Positions 18,084 through 26,242 of a DNA stretch of 37,201 nucleotides are shown here, piece by piece; positions within the stretch are counted from its first letter, which is position 1; every line of letters begins with the position of its first letter. A model generated the notes under the pieces. That model ran no database searches, was not told the origin of the DNA, and saw nothing but the letters and a program-made list of their open reading frames with translations. The translations under genes were made by a program, and so were the position numbers. Origin of the DNA: Muribaculaceae bacterium (lineage in GTDB: Bacteria; Bacteroidota; Bacteroidia; Bacteroidales; Muribaculaceae). Location of the stretch: positions 1-37,201 of the forward strand of contig JAFQSX010000020.1 of the NCBI GenBank assembly GCA_017409345.1, given 5' to 3'.

Positions 18084-18101
18084 AATGTTGAGGCGTTTTT
18101 T
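18067..18101 (-). terminator. Terminator of the rpsF-rpsR-rplI operon
   Basis: A perfect 17-base inverted repeat (AAAAAACGCCTCAACAT and its complement, one centre base) lies 22 bp after the rplI stop, with a T-run on the minus strand. Confidence 0.9.
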
Positions 18102-18123
18102 AATGTGTATGATGAATGTTTTA

Positions 18124-18567
18124 TTATTCAGCAACAACTTCAAATGGGATTTCAACTGATACTTCTTTGTGAAGATTGATTGTAGCAGTGTAGTTACCCA
18201 CTTCTTTAATAGTATCTTTGATGACGATGATTTTGCGATCGATATTGTGACCGAGTTTTTCAAGTGCTTCAGATACTTGGATAGCGTTAACTGCGCCAAA
18301 GATAGTGCCCGTAGCGCTAACTTTTGTTGCGATTGTAAATGTTACGCCTTCCAATGATGCAGCAAGTGCTTCAGCGTCAGCTTTGATTTTAGCAAGTTTG
18401 TGTGCACGTTGGCGTTGGTTTTCGGCAAGAACTTTAAGAGCCGAGGGAGTAGCAATTACAGCTTTGCCTTGGGGGATGAGGTAGTTGCGGCCATAACCGT
18501 TCTTTACTTCTACAACATCATCTTTATAACCAAGATTGGTAATGTCTTCTTTAAGAATGATCTTCAT
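18124..18567 (-). CDS. rplI: 50S ribosomal protein L9
   Basis: The 147-residue protein starts MKIILKEDITNLGYKDDVVEVKNGYGRNYLIPQG, the diagnostic L9 N-terminus that binds 23S rRNA. A connecting helix and a C-terminal domain (GTIFGAVNAIQVSEALEKLGH) follow. It is the last gene of the rpsF-rpsR-rplI operon, 19 bp after rpsR. Confidence 0.97.
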   Translation of the reverse strand: MKIILKEDITNLGYKDDVVEVKNGYGRNYLIPQGKAVIATPSALKVLAENQRQRAHKLAKIKADAEALAASLEGVTFTIATKVSATGTIFGAVNAIQVSEALEKLGHNIDRKIIVIKDTIKEVGNYTATINLHKEVSVEIPFEVVAE

Positions 18568-18586
18568 AATTCCTTAGCTTTTAAAG

Positions 18587-18853
18587 TTATTTCATCAAGT
18601 CAGTTACATATGGAAGGAGAGCCAAGTGGCGAGCGCGCTTAACGGCTTGTGCTACGCGACGTTGGAACTTGAGAGAAGTGCCGGTGATGCGACGAGGAAG
18701 AATTTTTCCTTGTTCGTTGAGGAACTTCTTGAGGAATTCGGGATCTTTATAGTCTACATACTTGATGCCGCTTCTTTTAAAACGACAATATTTTTTCTTC
18801 TTAACATCCACTGATAGTGGAGTGAGATAGCGAATTTCTGATTGTTGTGCCAT
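18587..18853 (-). CDS. rpsR: 30S ribosomal protein S18
   Basis: The 88-residue protein has the S18 core: [36 protein letters not shown], ending in a basic [12 protein letters not shown] segment. S18 pairs with S6 on the platform of the small subunit. It starts 3 bp after rpsF ends. Confidence 0.97.
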   Translation of the reverse strand: MAQQSEIRYLTPLSVDVKKKKYCRFKRSGIKYVDYKDPEFLKKFLNEQGKILPRRITGTSLKFQRRVAQAVKRARHLALLPYVTDLMK

Positions 18854-18856
18854 AAT

Positions 18857-19222
18857 TTAGTCCTCCTTTACTTCTTTAGGTGCGTTAGATTTAGATGCTT
18901 TCAAGCTGCGACGTTTAGCAGCATATTCTGCAGCATACTTGTCAAGACGGAATGTCAAGAAACGGAGCACACGCTCATCGCGACGATATGCGGTTTCAAG
19001 TTTTTTGATGGCTTTAGGATCAGCATCAAACTCAACTAATGTGTAAAATCCGGTAGATTTTTTTTGGATTGGGTAAGCAAGTTTGCGTAGGCCCCAATTT
19101 TCTTCGTTCACGATTGTAGCACCATTGTCGGCTAATACTTTAGTGAACTTTTCTACCGCTTCCTTCATCTGAGCATCAGACAAAACGGGAGTTAAAATGA
19201 AAACGGTTTCGTAATGATTCAT
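18857..19222 (-). CDS. rpsF: 30S ribosomal protein S6
   Basis: The 121-residue protein starts [18 protein letters not shown] and contains [23 protein letters not shown] and [22 protein letters not shown], typical S6 motifs. The C-terminal tail is short and charged, as in Bacteroidota. It is the first gene of the operon. Confidence 0.97.
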   Translation of the reverse strand: MNHYETVFILTPVLSDAQMKEAVEKFTKVLADNGATIVNEENWGLRKLAYPIQKKSTGFYTLVEFDADPKAIKKLETAYRRDERVLRFLTFRLDKYAAEYAAKRRSLKASKSNAPKEVKED

Positions 19223-19259
19223 AAAATTTAGTTATTAAAATTGGTTGTTAAAACGGGTG

Positions 19260-19291
19260 CAAAGATAGTGATATTTTTTTATTTATGCAAT
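19260..19291 (-). promoter_or_regulatory. Predicted promoter of rpsF-rpsR-rplI
   Basis: Minus strand TATCTTTG (19260-19267) fits TAnnTTTG, with ATTG (19288-19291), close to TTTG, 20 bases upstream. The start codon of rpsF is about 38 bases downstream. The rest of the 240-base gap from 19223 to 19462 shows nothing else recognisable apart from the terminator at 19436. Confidence 0.55.
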
Positions 19292-19435
19292 AGTTTAATG
19301 AGCATAAGGCTCTAATTTTGACCGATTGTAGGTCACAAAGTGTAATTTTTCATATATCAGACCTTGATTTAAATGTCAAGTTTGCCCATGATGGGAAGAT
19401 GTTATCGTCAATTGTTCAACTTATAATAAAATAAA

Positions 19436-19457
19436 AATGGACAAGTCAATGTCCATT
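19436..19457 (-). terminator. Terminator of the 55-residue small-protein gene
   Basis: Stem AATGGACA/TGTCCATT with a 6-base loop, followed on the minus strand by a T-rich tract (TTTTATTTTATT). It lies 6 bp after the stop codon at 19463. Confidence 0.75.
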
Positions 19458-19462
19458 CTTTG

Positions 19463-19630
19463 TTAGTTGGCAATAAATCCGCCTAATGAGGGGTGTAATT
19501 TGTTGTTGAAACTGTAACTTCTTGCAAATTGCTTGATGAAATCAATTGTTGATTTTCTTGGGTTGAAGTTCTGTGTTCCCTCTTGTTTGACGTTTGCTGT
19601 TGCCATTGAATGAGTAGAGGTTTTCTTCAT
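19463..19630 (-). CDS. Conserved small Bacteroidota protein of unknown function
   Basis: I took the start at ATG 19628-19630 (MKKTSTHSMATANVK..), giving 55 residues; the frame extends ten codons further. The C-terminal part (FNPRKSTIDFIKQFARSYSF....LHPSLGGFIAN) resembles a short protein often seen in Bacteroides and Prevotella genomes, with the pattern NP...T..F.RQFAR.Y......L...I.N. I know this family by pattern only and can give no function. A dedicated terminator follows directly, which supports a real gene. There is no signal peptide or membrane segment. Confidence 0.65.
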   Translation of the reverse strand: MKKTSTHSMATANVKQEGTQNFNPRKSTIDFIKQFARSYSFNNKLHPSLGGFIAN

Positions 19631-19831
19631 AGGCAAAAATGCTTTTTTGTTATACATCATTATAACGCATGGAATGAATGTTTTATTATGAGAGAGTTGA
19701 TTTTTTTTGAGAATATTATTTGATTAAGTAATACAGATGTTAAATAGGGTGTAAAAATTTCATTCGCTACTATGTTTTTCATGTTTTATTGTGCGTTAAT
19801 TGTGAATAAATCTAAAAAAATAGAAGAAAAA

Positions 19832-19863
19832 TTTGTTCATATCATTTCGGTTTGTTAGTTTTG
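19832..19863 (+). promoter_or_regulatory. Predicted promoter of the ECF sigma factor gene
   Basis: TTTG (19832-19835), 20 bases, then TAGTTTTG (19856-19863), a good fit to the Bacteroidota consensus. The coding start is at 19956, so the leader is about 85 bases. The roughly 325-base gap between 19631 and 19955 otherwise holds only AT-rich sequence. Confidence 0.6.
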
Positions 19864-19955
19864 CACTGATAAACCAATTAAAATTATTTCTAACCCTATA
19901 AAATATTTCTGCCTATAGCACAACACTACTCTAAATTTTTAAACATAGATTAGTA

Positions 19956-20546
19956 ATGCAAACATTAAAAAAGTACACCGATGACCAATTGGTGGCACAG
20001 TATGCTAAAGGTAGTAATGAAGCGTTTGATGTACTTCTTTCTCGTCATCAATCACGTATTTTCTCATATATATTTCACATTGTAAAAAATAGAGATCTCG
20101 CTGAAGATATTTTTCAAGAGACCTTTGTTAAGGCTATTATGACTATTAAGCAAGGCCGATATACTGAAAATGGTAAATTTTCAGCATGGATTACTCGTAT
20201 AGCCCACAATCTTATTATTGATTATTATCGTCAAGAAAAATCGGAAAATACAGTTTCTACCGATGAGGATGAAACCAATTTGCTAAATAGAAAAGATCTT
20301 AGTGAAGATAATATTGAAGATGAAATGGTGATAAATCAAATTCATAATGATGTGAGACGAATTGTAGATGCGCTTCCTGAAAGCCAACGTGAAGTATTGG
20401 TGATGCGTTATTATAGAAATATGAGTTTTAAGGAAATCGCTGATGCAACAAATGTGAGCATTAATACAGCACTTGGTCGTATGCGTTATGCAATTCTTAA
20501 TATGCGTCGCATTGCTGAAGAAAATAATATAGTATTGACATTTTAG
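19956..20546 (+). CDS. ECF-type RNA polymerase sigma factor
   Basis: The 196-residue protein has sigma region 2 (ALL.RHQ-like SRHQSRIFSYIFHIVKNRDLAEDIFQETFVKA, about 30-70) and region 4 (LPESQREVLVMRYYRNMSFKEIADATNVSINTALGRM, about 135-180). Regions 1.1 and 3 are absent, as in ECF factors. No FecR-like or other anti-sigma gene and no SusCD pair lies next to it, so it is not the usual polysaccharide-locus type. It is monocistronic and on the opposite strand to its neighbours. The regulon is unknown. Confidence 0.92.
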   Translation: MQTLKKYTDDQLVAQYAKGSNEAFDVLLSRHQSRIFSYIFHIVKNRDLAEDIFQETFVKAIMTIKQGRYTENGKFSAWITRIAHNLIIDYYRQEKSENTVSTDEDETNLLNRKDLSEDNIEDEMVINQIHNDVRRIVDALPESQREVLVMRYYRNMSFKEIADATNVSINTALGRMRYAILNMRRIAEENNIVLTF

Positions 20547-20577
20547 TCAACAGATACAGATATAATTGAATTGAAAT

Positions 20578-20610
20578 AAAGAATGTCGCCTTTCTTAAGC
20601 GACATTCTTT
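20578..20610. terminator. Bidirectional terminator after the sigma factor gene
   Basis: A 12-bp stem (AAAGAATGTCGC/GCGACATTCTTT) with a 9-base loop lies between the convergent sigma factor and PIG-L genes. Confidence 0.85.
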
Positions 20611-20646
20611 ATTTATTAGTAAACAAATGTAATTATATTTTATGCC

Positions 20647-21396
20647 TTATAATAAGTCACTGCTATCGCGACGAAGATGGATAAATGCTTCGGCTCGGTC
20701 GCAACGGAACTCTATGCCGCGGAATTTCTCAATGGGGTCATGCCATTTTTGATATAGTGGTTCCATGTCCTGGCTTGTGTGGCAATTGCAAGCTTTGCGT
20801 TTCTGATTGGCAACAGTGGAGATATCGACATAGTCTGTTGGGTGAAAATAGGCAGTTTGTGTCCCATTCATGCCTTCAGCATAATATAATTCAAAACTAT
20901 AGTCAAGCCTACGCCATGCGTTATAAACAAGGATAGCGCATACACGATGGTCGGCATGAGAATCCAGAGGCCAATGGGTAAATACGATGTCGGGCTTTTC
21001 GGCTGCGATAAGATTCATCATTTCTGTGTATCGTTCTTTGTTGACCTCGGAATTGCCATCAATTTGAGTCATAAAGATGGGACGTACACCAAGAATGTTA
21101 CATGCATTTGTTGCTTCTTTGGTGCGAATTTCCACGGCTTCTTCATGAGTTTTACCTTTAATGCCGGCTTCGCCTTTGGTCATATATACCGACACTACAT
21201 CCCAACCTGCTTGTTTTAGTCGAATCATAGTGCCGCCACAACAAAGTTCCGGATCGTCGGGGTGTGCGCCTATAATTAATGCTTTTTTCTTAGTCTTTGG
21301 CTCTGATGTGGATTCGTTGGCAAATGCTTGTGCTCCCAATAAAGTTGCTCCAGCAATAGCGGTTCCGGTAACTTTTAACATGTCACGTCGATTCAT
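20647..21396 (-). CDS. Tat-exported PIG-L/LmbE-family deacetylase, copy 1
   Basis: The 249-residue protein starts with a twin-arginine-like signal (NRRDMLKVTGTAIAGATLLGAQAFA), so it is probably exported folded through Tat. The mature domain is PIG-L/LmbE. Zn-binding motifs are IIGAHPDDPE and the histidines of DSHADHR. Family members are Zn-dependent N-deacetylases acting on GlcNAc-linked substrates (GlcNAc-inositol, bacillithiol or mycothiol precursors) or glycan metabolites. An exported form suggests a glycan or cell-wall-derived substrate. It lies 25 bp after copy 2, and the two are very similar. Differences include ELCCGGT against ETGCGGT next to the active site. Confidence 0.87.
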   Translation of the reverse strand: MNRRDMLKVTGTAIAGATLLGAQAFANESTSEPKTKKKALIIGAHPDDPELCCGGTMIRLKQAGWDVVSVYMTKGEAGIKGKTHEEAVEIRTKEATNACNILGVRPIFMTQIDGNSEVNKERYTEMMNLIAAEKPDIVFTHWPLDSHADHRVCAILVYNAWRRLDYSFELYYAEGMNGTQTAYFHPTDYVDISTVANQKRKACNCHTSQDMEPLYQKWHDPIEKFRGIEFRCDRAEAFIHLRRDSSDLL

Positions 21397-21421
21397 ATCT
21401 GTTATTTTGAGAGAGATTTAG

Positions 21422-22171
21422 TTATAAAGGAATGTCACTACTGTCGCGGCGAAGGTGAATAAATGCTTCGGCGCGGTCGCAGCGAAACTCTATGCCACGG
21501 AATTTTTCCATTGGAATGTGCCAATTATCATAAAGAGGACCCATATCTTGACTTTTGTGGCATAGGCATGCTTGTCGTTTTTGTTCGGCAACTTCTGAGA
21601 TATTGACATAGTCGGTGGGGTGGAAATATGTTGATTGTGTGCCGCTCATCACTTCGAAGTAATATAACTCAAAACTATAATCAAGGCGTCGCCATGCGTT
21701 ATAGACGAGGATTGAACACACGCGATGATCGGGATGAGAGTCAATAGGCCAGTGTGTAAACACAATATCGGGCTTTTCTGCCGCGATAAGATTCATCATT
21801 TCGGCATAACGTTCTTTGTTGACTTCGGAATTGCCATCTATTTGAGTCATGAGAACAGGACGACAATCAAGAACTTTACAGGCTTCTCGAGCTTCTTGAG
21901 AGCGAATTGCGGCAGCTTCATCGTGAGATTTTCCTACGATGCCACCTTCGCCTTTAGTCATATATACCGATACCACGTTCCAGCCTGCTTTGCGTAACAT
22001 AAGTATAGTGCCACCACAACCGGTTTCAGGATCATCGGGATGGGCTCCTATTATTAATGCTTTTTTCTTTTTTGATTGATTCGTTGATTCGTTAGCAAAT
22101 GCTTGAGTGCCTAATAGTGTGGCGCCTGCAATAGCCGTTCCGGCAGCTTTTAACATGTCACGTCGATTCAT
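21422..22171 (-). CDS. Tat-exported PIG-L/LmbE-family deacetylase, copy 2
   Basis: The 249-residue paralogue is of the same length as the next gene. It has the same twin-arginine signal type (NRRDMLKAAGTAIAGATLLGTQAFA) and the active-site motifs IIGAHPDDPETGCGGT and DSHPDHR. By eye about three-quarters of positions match copy 1, with strong conservation of the C-terminal half (FRGIEFRCDRAEAFIHLRRDSSD). The two arose by tandem duplication and probably share an operon. Copy 2 is first, with a TAGCTTTG -7 box at 22203-22210. Substrate unknown. Confidence 0.87.
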   Translation of the reverse strand: MNRRDMLKAAGTAIAGATLLGTQAFANESTNQSKKKKALIIGAHPDDPETGCGGTILMLRKAGWNVVSVYMTKGEGGIVGKSHDEAAAIRSQEAREACKVLDCRPVLMTQIDGNSEVNKERYAEMMNLIAAEKPDIVFTHWPIDSHPDHRVCSILVYNAWRRLDYSFELYYFEVMSGTQSTYFHPTDYVNISEVAEQKRQACLCHKSQDMGPLYDNWHIPMEKFRGIEFRCDRAEAFIHLRRDSSDIPL

Positions 22172-22202
22172 GGTGTTTAAGTGGTTTAAATTTATATCAA
22201 TG

Positions 22203-22210
22203 CAAAGCTA
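22203..22210 (-). promoter_or_regulatory. Predicted -7 box for the PIG-L pair
   Basis: TAGCTTTG on the minus strand fits TAnnTTTG and lies about 32 bases before the coding start at 22171. The best TTTG upstream (22235-22238) is too distant at 24 bases, so the -33 element is unclear. The 253-base gap 22172-22424 shows nothing else recognisable. Confidence 0.4.
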
Positions 22211-22424
22211 CATATTTTTTGCGAAAAAATATCGCAAAATTTGCAATTATATTAGAGTTAAACGGTTATTAGAATCGCTTGAAAATCGGGTAACGAGTTT
22301 GTGCCCATTTGTATTTCATAGGTCTTCAATGTAATGCTCAATATTATAACTCTGGAGGCATAAAGGCAATAAAAGAATAACAAACTCAAAGAGGATGGTG
22401 CATCTAATATTAATATTCAGAATT

Positions 22425-22844
22425 CTATAATAAATCTCTTGAGTCGTTTGAGATTATTTTCTCGGCAAAAATACGAGCTGCATAACTTTCGGGTATTAGA
22501 ATTTTCTTAATATTCATAGCTCTCAAAATTGAGGAGTGCGTTGTATCGAGTGCGCGTGCTATGATATTCGTCACTTTTAACTCTTTTAAAGAGGCTACGG
22601 CTCTTAATGAACTATCCATACTCTGTCCGATAGCAACTATAACACAATCAATCTCGTCCAAAGGCAAACTTCGTAATGAAGCCCTCTCTGTAGCATCCAT
22701 GATATATGCTAAATCTATTCTCTCTTTAATATCTTCGATGCGATGTTCGTTACAATCAACTCCGATTACAGAGTGTCCCATATCGGTGAGAGTAGCGGCA
22801 AGGGTGCTGCCAAAATTTCCTAATCCTATTATAAGGTACTTCAT
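22425..22844 (-). CDS. TrkA/KtrA-type potassium channel regulator, RCK_N domain only
   Basis: This is the cytosolic NAD-binding regulator of the adjacent TrkH channel. The Rossmann start YLIIGLGNFGSTLAATL is clear, followed by VIGVDCNEHRIEDI, a DATERASLRSL segment and KKILIPESYAARIFAEKI. The protein has only 139 residues and stops just after the RCK_N fold. Family members are usually about 220 residues with a C-terminal RCK_C ligand-binding domain. No RCK_C-like sequence was found in the next 120 bp in the two frames I translated. It lies 15 bp after trkH. Confidence 0.85.
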   Translation of the reverse strand: MKYLIIGLGNFGSTLAATLTDMGHSVIGVDCNEHRIEDIKERIDLAYIMDATERASLRSLPLDEIDCVIVAIGQSMDSSLRAVASLKELKVTNIIARALDTTHSSILRAMNIKKILIPESYAARIFAEKIISNDSRDLL

Positions 22845-22859
22845 ATATATTCACTTTTA

Positions 22860-24659
22860 TTAGTTTATTATTATCTCTTCTTTGGGTAAACGATATTTAG
22901 GCTGTTCTTTTTGTGGTAGTATACTCATAAGTACGGTAATGAAACCTACGCGTCCCAAGAACATCAGCACCACTAATAGTATTTTACTGATATTGCCTAA
23001 AAAAGGAGTAATGCCTAAGCTGGCTCCAACAGTGGAGAATGCCGACACGCATTCAAAAAATAAGTCAATTGATGGTATATTCGGCTCTAATAGTAAGAGT
23101 GCGATATAAAAGAGTGCAATGATACATATTGAGCCAAATACTACGACTAATGTTCTTCTTATCGAACTATATGTGATTTCACGATTAAATAGTGTTGTGG
23201 AGTGTTCTCCTTTAATAAGTGATTTAAATGAGGCGAGAGCTACGACAAATGTATTTACCTTGATACCTCCTGCCGTAGATTGAGATCCACCGCCGATCCA
23301 CATCAGAGCTAAATATAGGATGATAGTTACTCTCGAAAAATCACTTATTGCAACGCTGTTAAAACCAGCCGTTCGTGGCGCAACGGCATTAAACAGAGAC
23401 TGCACAATCTTTTCACTTGCAGAGAATGAAGTGAACGATCCATTCCACTCAAAAAGAGCAATGCCAATAGCCCCGAGAAGTATCAGAGCCAGCGTGGAAT
23501 ATAGTACAATCTTAGTGTTGATATCGGCAATGTGTATATATCGTGGTCGATGTCCATTCCTTTTGAATACTTTATGAAAAAGTTCTGAAACGTAATATGA
23601 GAGAATCCTTTTCAAATTCATAAGTATAGGAAATCCAATACCTCCCAAAACTATAAGAAGAGAGATCACCAGATAGAAAGAGTTGTGATTGAATAATATC
23701 AAATCATTCCCAAGGTTCCCCTCCAAAGTGGAGAAACCGGCATTGCAGAATGCAGATACGGAGTGAAATAGAGAAAAGAAAATCTCATCGTAGAAGGTCA
23801 TTCCCATTGATGAATGAATACTAAACCAAATGAAAAAAATACCAAAAATCTCTATTACGAAAGTAAATCCGATAACATTTATCAACACAGATTTTAGTGA
23901 TGCGGAACTTGACGCTATCATATTCTTCAGTGAAAATTGAGAATATAATCCTATGCCATCCATGAAGAAGAGCGCAAAAAAGCTCGTTATTGTCATAATA
24001 CCCAATCCGCCAATTTGAATCAGCAATGCTATGATTATTTGCCCCTCCATAGTGAATGTGTGTGCAATTTCTATGGTGCTTAATCCTGTGACACAAACTG
24101 CACTTGTTGAAACGAAAAGAGCATCTACCATAGGAAGTCTGATATGATCCAATGTGGAGCGAGGAAGCATAAGCAGCAGAGTGCCAAAGACTATTACCAT
24201 TATAAAACAGACTACAATTAAAAGTGCGGGATTTGTTCTTTTGTTTACAAAGTTTACTATCCACTGTGATATTGTAATCAACGATAATAGACCAATAACA
24301 CTTATAATAAAATATTTATGAATTAGAAAAGACCATAAAACTGCGAGAGTTTGACTATCTCCAGGTATATTAAAGAATCTTGGCAATGCAGAGGTACAAA
24401 GCATAATGCCTAAAATCAAGGTAAATGATATCCTCTTGCGCCAAACCGCCTTCCAATGAACTACAACGTTATAAGCAAAAGATATGAAATATACCCACCA
24501 GCCTATGTTATATACCGATAAAATGAACGACATCTCGTAGGCATCAAGTTCAAATCCATAATCAATTATTATGGCCGCGATAACAAATATTGATGTCAGT
24601 ATAGAAACTAACTTTACAATATAATCGGTTCTCGATATAATAGTATTATGATTATTCAT
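22860..24659 (-). CDS. trkH: TrkH/KtrB-family potassium uptake protein
   Basis: The 599-residue inner-membrane channel has four selectivity-filter loops: AVCVTGLST, AFCNAGFST, PRTAGFNSV and FSTVGASLG. About 150 extra N-terminal residues form several additional helices, as is typical for Bacteroidota TrkH. It imports K+ under control of the TrkA protein encoded 15 bp downstream. The gene starts 31 bp after the CNNM/CorC-type gene, suggesting one operon. Confidence 0.93.
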   Translation of the reverse strand: MNNHNTIISRTDYIVKLVSILTSIFVIAAIIIDYGFELDAYEMSFILSVYNIGWWVYFISFAYNVVVHWKAVWRKRISFTLILGIMLCTSALPRFFNIPGDSQTLAVLWSFLIHKYFIISVIGLLSLITISQWIVNFVNKRTNPALLIVVCFIMVIVFGTLLLMLPRSTLDHIRLPMVDALFVSTSAVCVTGLSTIEIAHTFTMEGQIIIALLIQIGGLGIMTITSFFALFFMDGIGLYSQFSLKNMIASSSASLKSVLINVIGFTFVIEIFGIFFIWFSIHSSMGMTFYDEIFFSLFHSVSAFCNAGFSTLEGNLGNDLILFNHNSFYLVISLLIVLGGIGFPILMNLKRILSYYVSELFHKVFKRNGHRPRYIHIADINTKIVLYSTLALILLGAIGIALFEWNGSFTSFSASEKIVQSLFNAVAPRTAGFNSVAISDFSRVTIILYLALMWIGGGSQSTAGGIKVNTFVVALASFKSLIKGEHSTTLFNREITYSSIRRTLVVVFGSICIIALFYIALLLLEPNIPSIDLFFECVSAFSTVGASLGITPFLGNISKILLVVLMFLGRVGFITVLMSILPQKEQPKYRLPKEEIIIN

Positions 24660-24690
24660 TCGCTTGAAGATTGGAAAACAATATCGTGTT

Positions 24691-25716
24691 TTACTTCACT
24701 TGTTTCATCCATTTCTCACGAGCATATGCTTGTAAATCTACTACCGCATCACTCTCATCAACAATTTCTTGTCCTATGATGGTCTCAATAATATCCTCCA
24801 TTGTCACAACGCCCAAAAAACAGCCATACTCATTTTGCACTTGGGCAATATGTTCCTTCCGTTTTAGCATTTCCTCCCATGCCGCACTTACCAAAGTATC
24901 CTCATTAAATGATAGTATAGGGCGTTTTATTTCTGCTAACGATTTATCAAAGTCATCTTCCGCCATCTTTTCAAGAACGGTCTGCTTGAGAACAAAACCG
25001 GTAATAAAATCAGGGTTGTCTGTATAAACGGGTATCCTCGAAAAAATACCATGCATCTTATTTGCATAAAACTCTTTCAGCTTAGTATTCTCCGAGGTTG
25101 TAATTACCACAGTTCGTGGTGTCATAATCTCATACAGAGTAATACTCTTGAGTTTAAAGATGTTTTGAATCATGTCACTTTCTGTAGTTTCAAATACACC
25201 TTCTTTGGTGCCAACGCTAACCATTGCCGATACTTCTTCGCGACTTACCGATAATGGCTGTTTTTTTGCTGCTATCAGTTTAGTTATAAGTTCCGAGAAC
25301 CAGACCAAAGGGTATGAAATAATTACGAACCAATGAATTATCTTTGTGGCAGGCATGGCTAATTGTCGCCAATAATATGAACCTATGGTTTTAGGAATAA
25401 TTTCCGAGATGACAAGTATCAGAATGGTTAAAACTGCAGAAATGACACCGAAATAGGTTTCTCCAAATACCTTAACGGCTTCAGCTCCGACACCTGCGGA
25501 GCCAACGGTATGAGCTATGGTGTTAAGCGATAGAATAGCAGAAATAGGGCGGTCAATATTCTGTTTTTGTGACATCATCATAGTCGCATTTTTAGCACCC
25601 TCTTTCTCTTTCATTGTAATAAATGACATTGGAGTAGAGAGCAATACTGCTTCAAGCACTGAACATAAAAAAGACACAGATAGTGCCAATAATAGATATA
25701 ATAAGACTAATTCCAT
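24691..25716 (-). CDS. CNNM/CorC-family (HlyC/DUF21 and CBS) membrane protein
   Basis: I used ATG 25714-25716 (MELVLLYLLLALSVSFLCSV..), which begins directly with the first transmembrane helix; the frame extends 26 codons further. The 341-residue product has the DUF21 transmembrane domain (about 1-185) and a CBS-domain pair (IMTPRTVVITTSENTKLKEF...GVVTMEDIIETIIGQEI). It lacks the C-terminal CorC_HlyC domain found in longer members. The family exports Mg2+ or Co2+ or links ions to the membrane. It precedes trkH and may share its operon. Confidence 0.85.
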   Translation of the reverse strand: MELVLLYLLLALSVSFLCSVLEAVLLSTPMSFITMKEKEGAKNATMMMSQKQNIDRPISAILSLNTIAHTVGSAGVGAEAVKVFGETYFGVISAVLTILILVISEIIPKTIGSYYWRQLAMPATKIIHWFVIISYPLVWFSELITKLIAAKKQPLSVSREEVSAMVSVGTKEGVFETTESDMIQNIFKLKSITLYEIMTPRTVVITTSENTKLKEFYANKMHGIFSRIPVYTDNPDFITGFVLKQTVLEKMAEDDFDKSLAEIKRPILSFNEDTLVSAAWEEMLKRKEHIAQVQNEYGCFLGVVTMEDIIETIIGQEIVDESDAVVDLQAYAREKWMKQVK

Positions 25717-25852
25717 ATACGAAGATTTTCCGATGTATAAGCATCGAGATAATGAAAAAAAGGTTGTTTTAAATAGAGAAGTTATTACTGTCAATAGAAG
25801 AATAATTCTTGACTTGCAGGAGCTTATGGCAAGCGTATAGTAAGTTGCTCTA

Positions 25853-26212
25853 TTAAATAAGGAAAGTACAGAATAGTGCAGACAGATGCCTCGATGTTAG
25901 ATAAGGGAATGCAATATGTGTAGTAATATATTTAGCCTGCCTCTTAATAGAAAAAGGCAAATATAAATATGCAATATGCAAGTGAGTAGTTCTACTTAAA
26001 TGTTTTTTTACTCTTCTCAAGTGGCATTCATCATTGGATTCGTTTTCCGTATTTGCACATTCAGTCATACTAAGATACAGGTTTTCTTCCAAATTTATAG
26101 GGGACGATGTTTGAGTATCTAAAATATATTCAACCATTCCACCATGAACAGAAACAACCATTATCAATACGGCTGTTATTATTCTGATTATGTTGCACAT
26201 AAAATATTCCAT
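25853..26212 (-). CDS. Small protein with an N-terminal signal or membrane segment, function unknown
   Basis: I do not recognise this ORF of 119 residues. It has a hydrophobic N-terminus (MCNIIRIITAVLIMVVSVHGG) that could be a signal peptide or anchor, then a mixed acidic part (NLEENLYLSMTECANTENESNDECHL), a basic stretch and a hydrophobic tail. An internal ATG at 26198-26200 is an alternative start. A TAAATTTG -7 box at 26235-26242 is in the right place for transcription. No other gene overlaps it, so it may be real. Confidence 0.5.
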   Translation of the reverse strand: MEYFMCNIIRIITAVLIMVVSVHGGMVEYILDTQTSSPINLEENLYLSMTECANTENESNDECHLRRVKKHLSRTTHLHIAYLYLPFSIKRQAKYITTHIAFPYLTSRHLSALFCTFLI

Positions 26213-26234
26213 TATTAGTTGATGTAAGAATATG

Positions 26235-26242
26235 CAAATTTA
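26235..26242 (-). promoter_or_regulatory. Predicted -7 box for the small secreted-protein ORF
   Basis: TAAATTTG on the minus strand fits TAnnTTTG and lies 23 bases before the start at 26212. The 457-base gap 26213-26669 holds nothing else I can identify. It is AT-rich and contains a short palindromic stretch near 26487-26507. Confidence 0.35.

Noticed and set aside
18084-18299. N-terminal extension of the unknown ORF into rplI
   Set aside because: It overlaps the rplI coding region in another frame and crosses its terminator.
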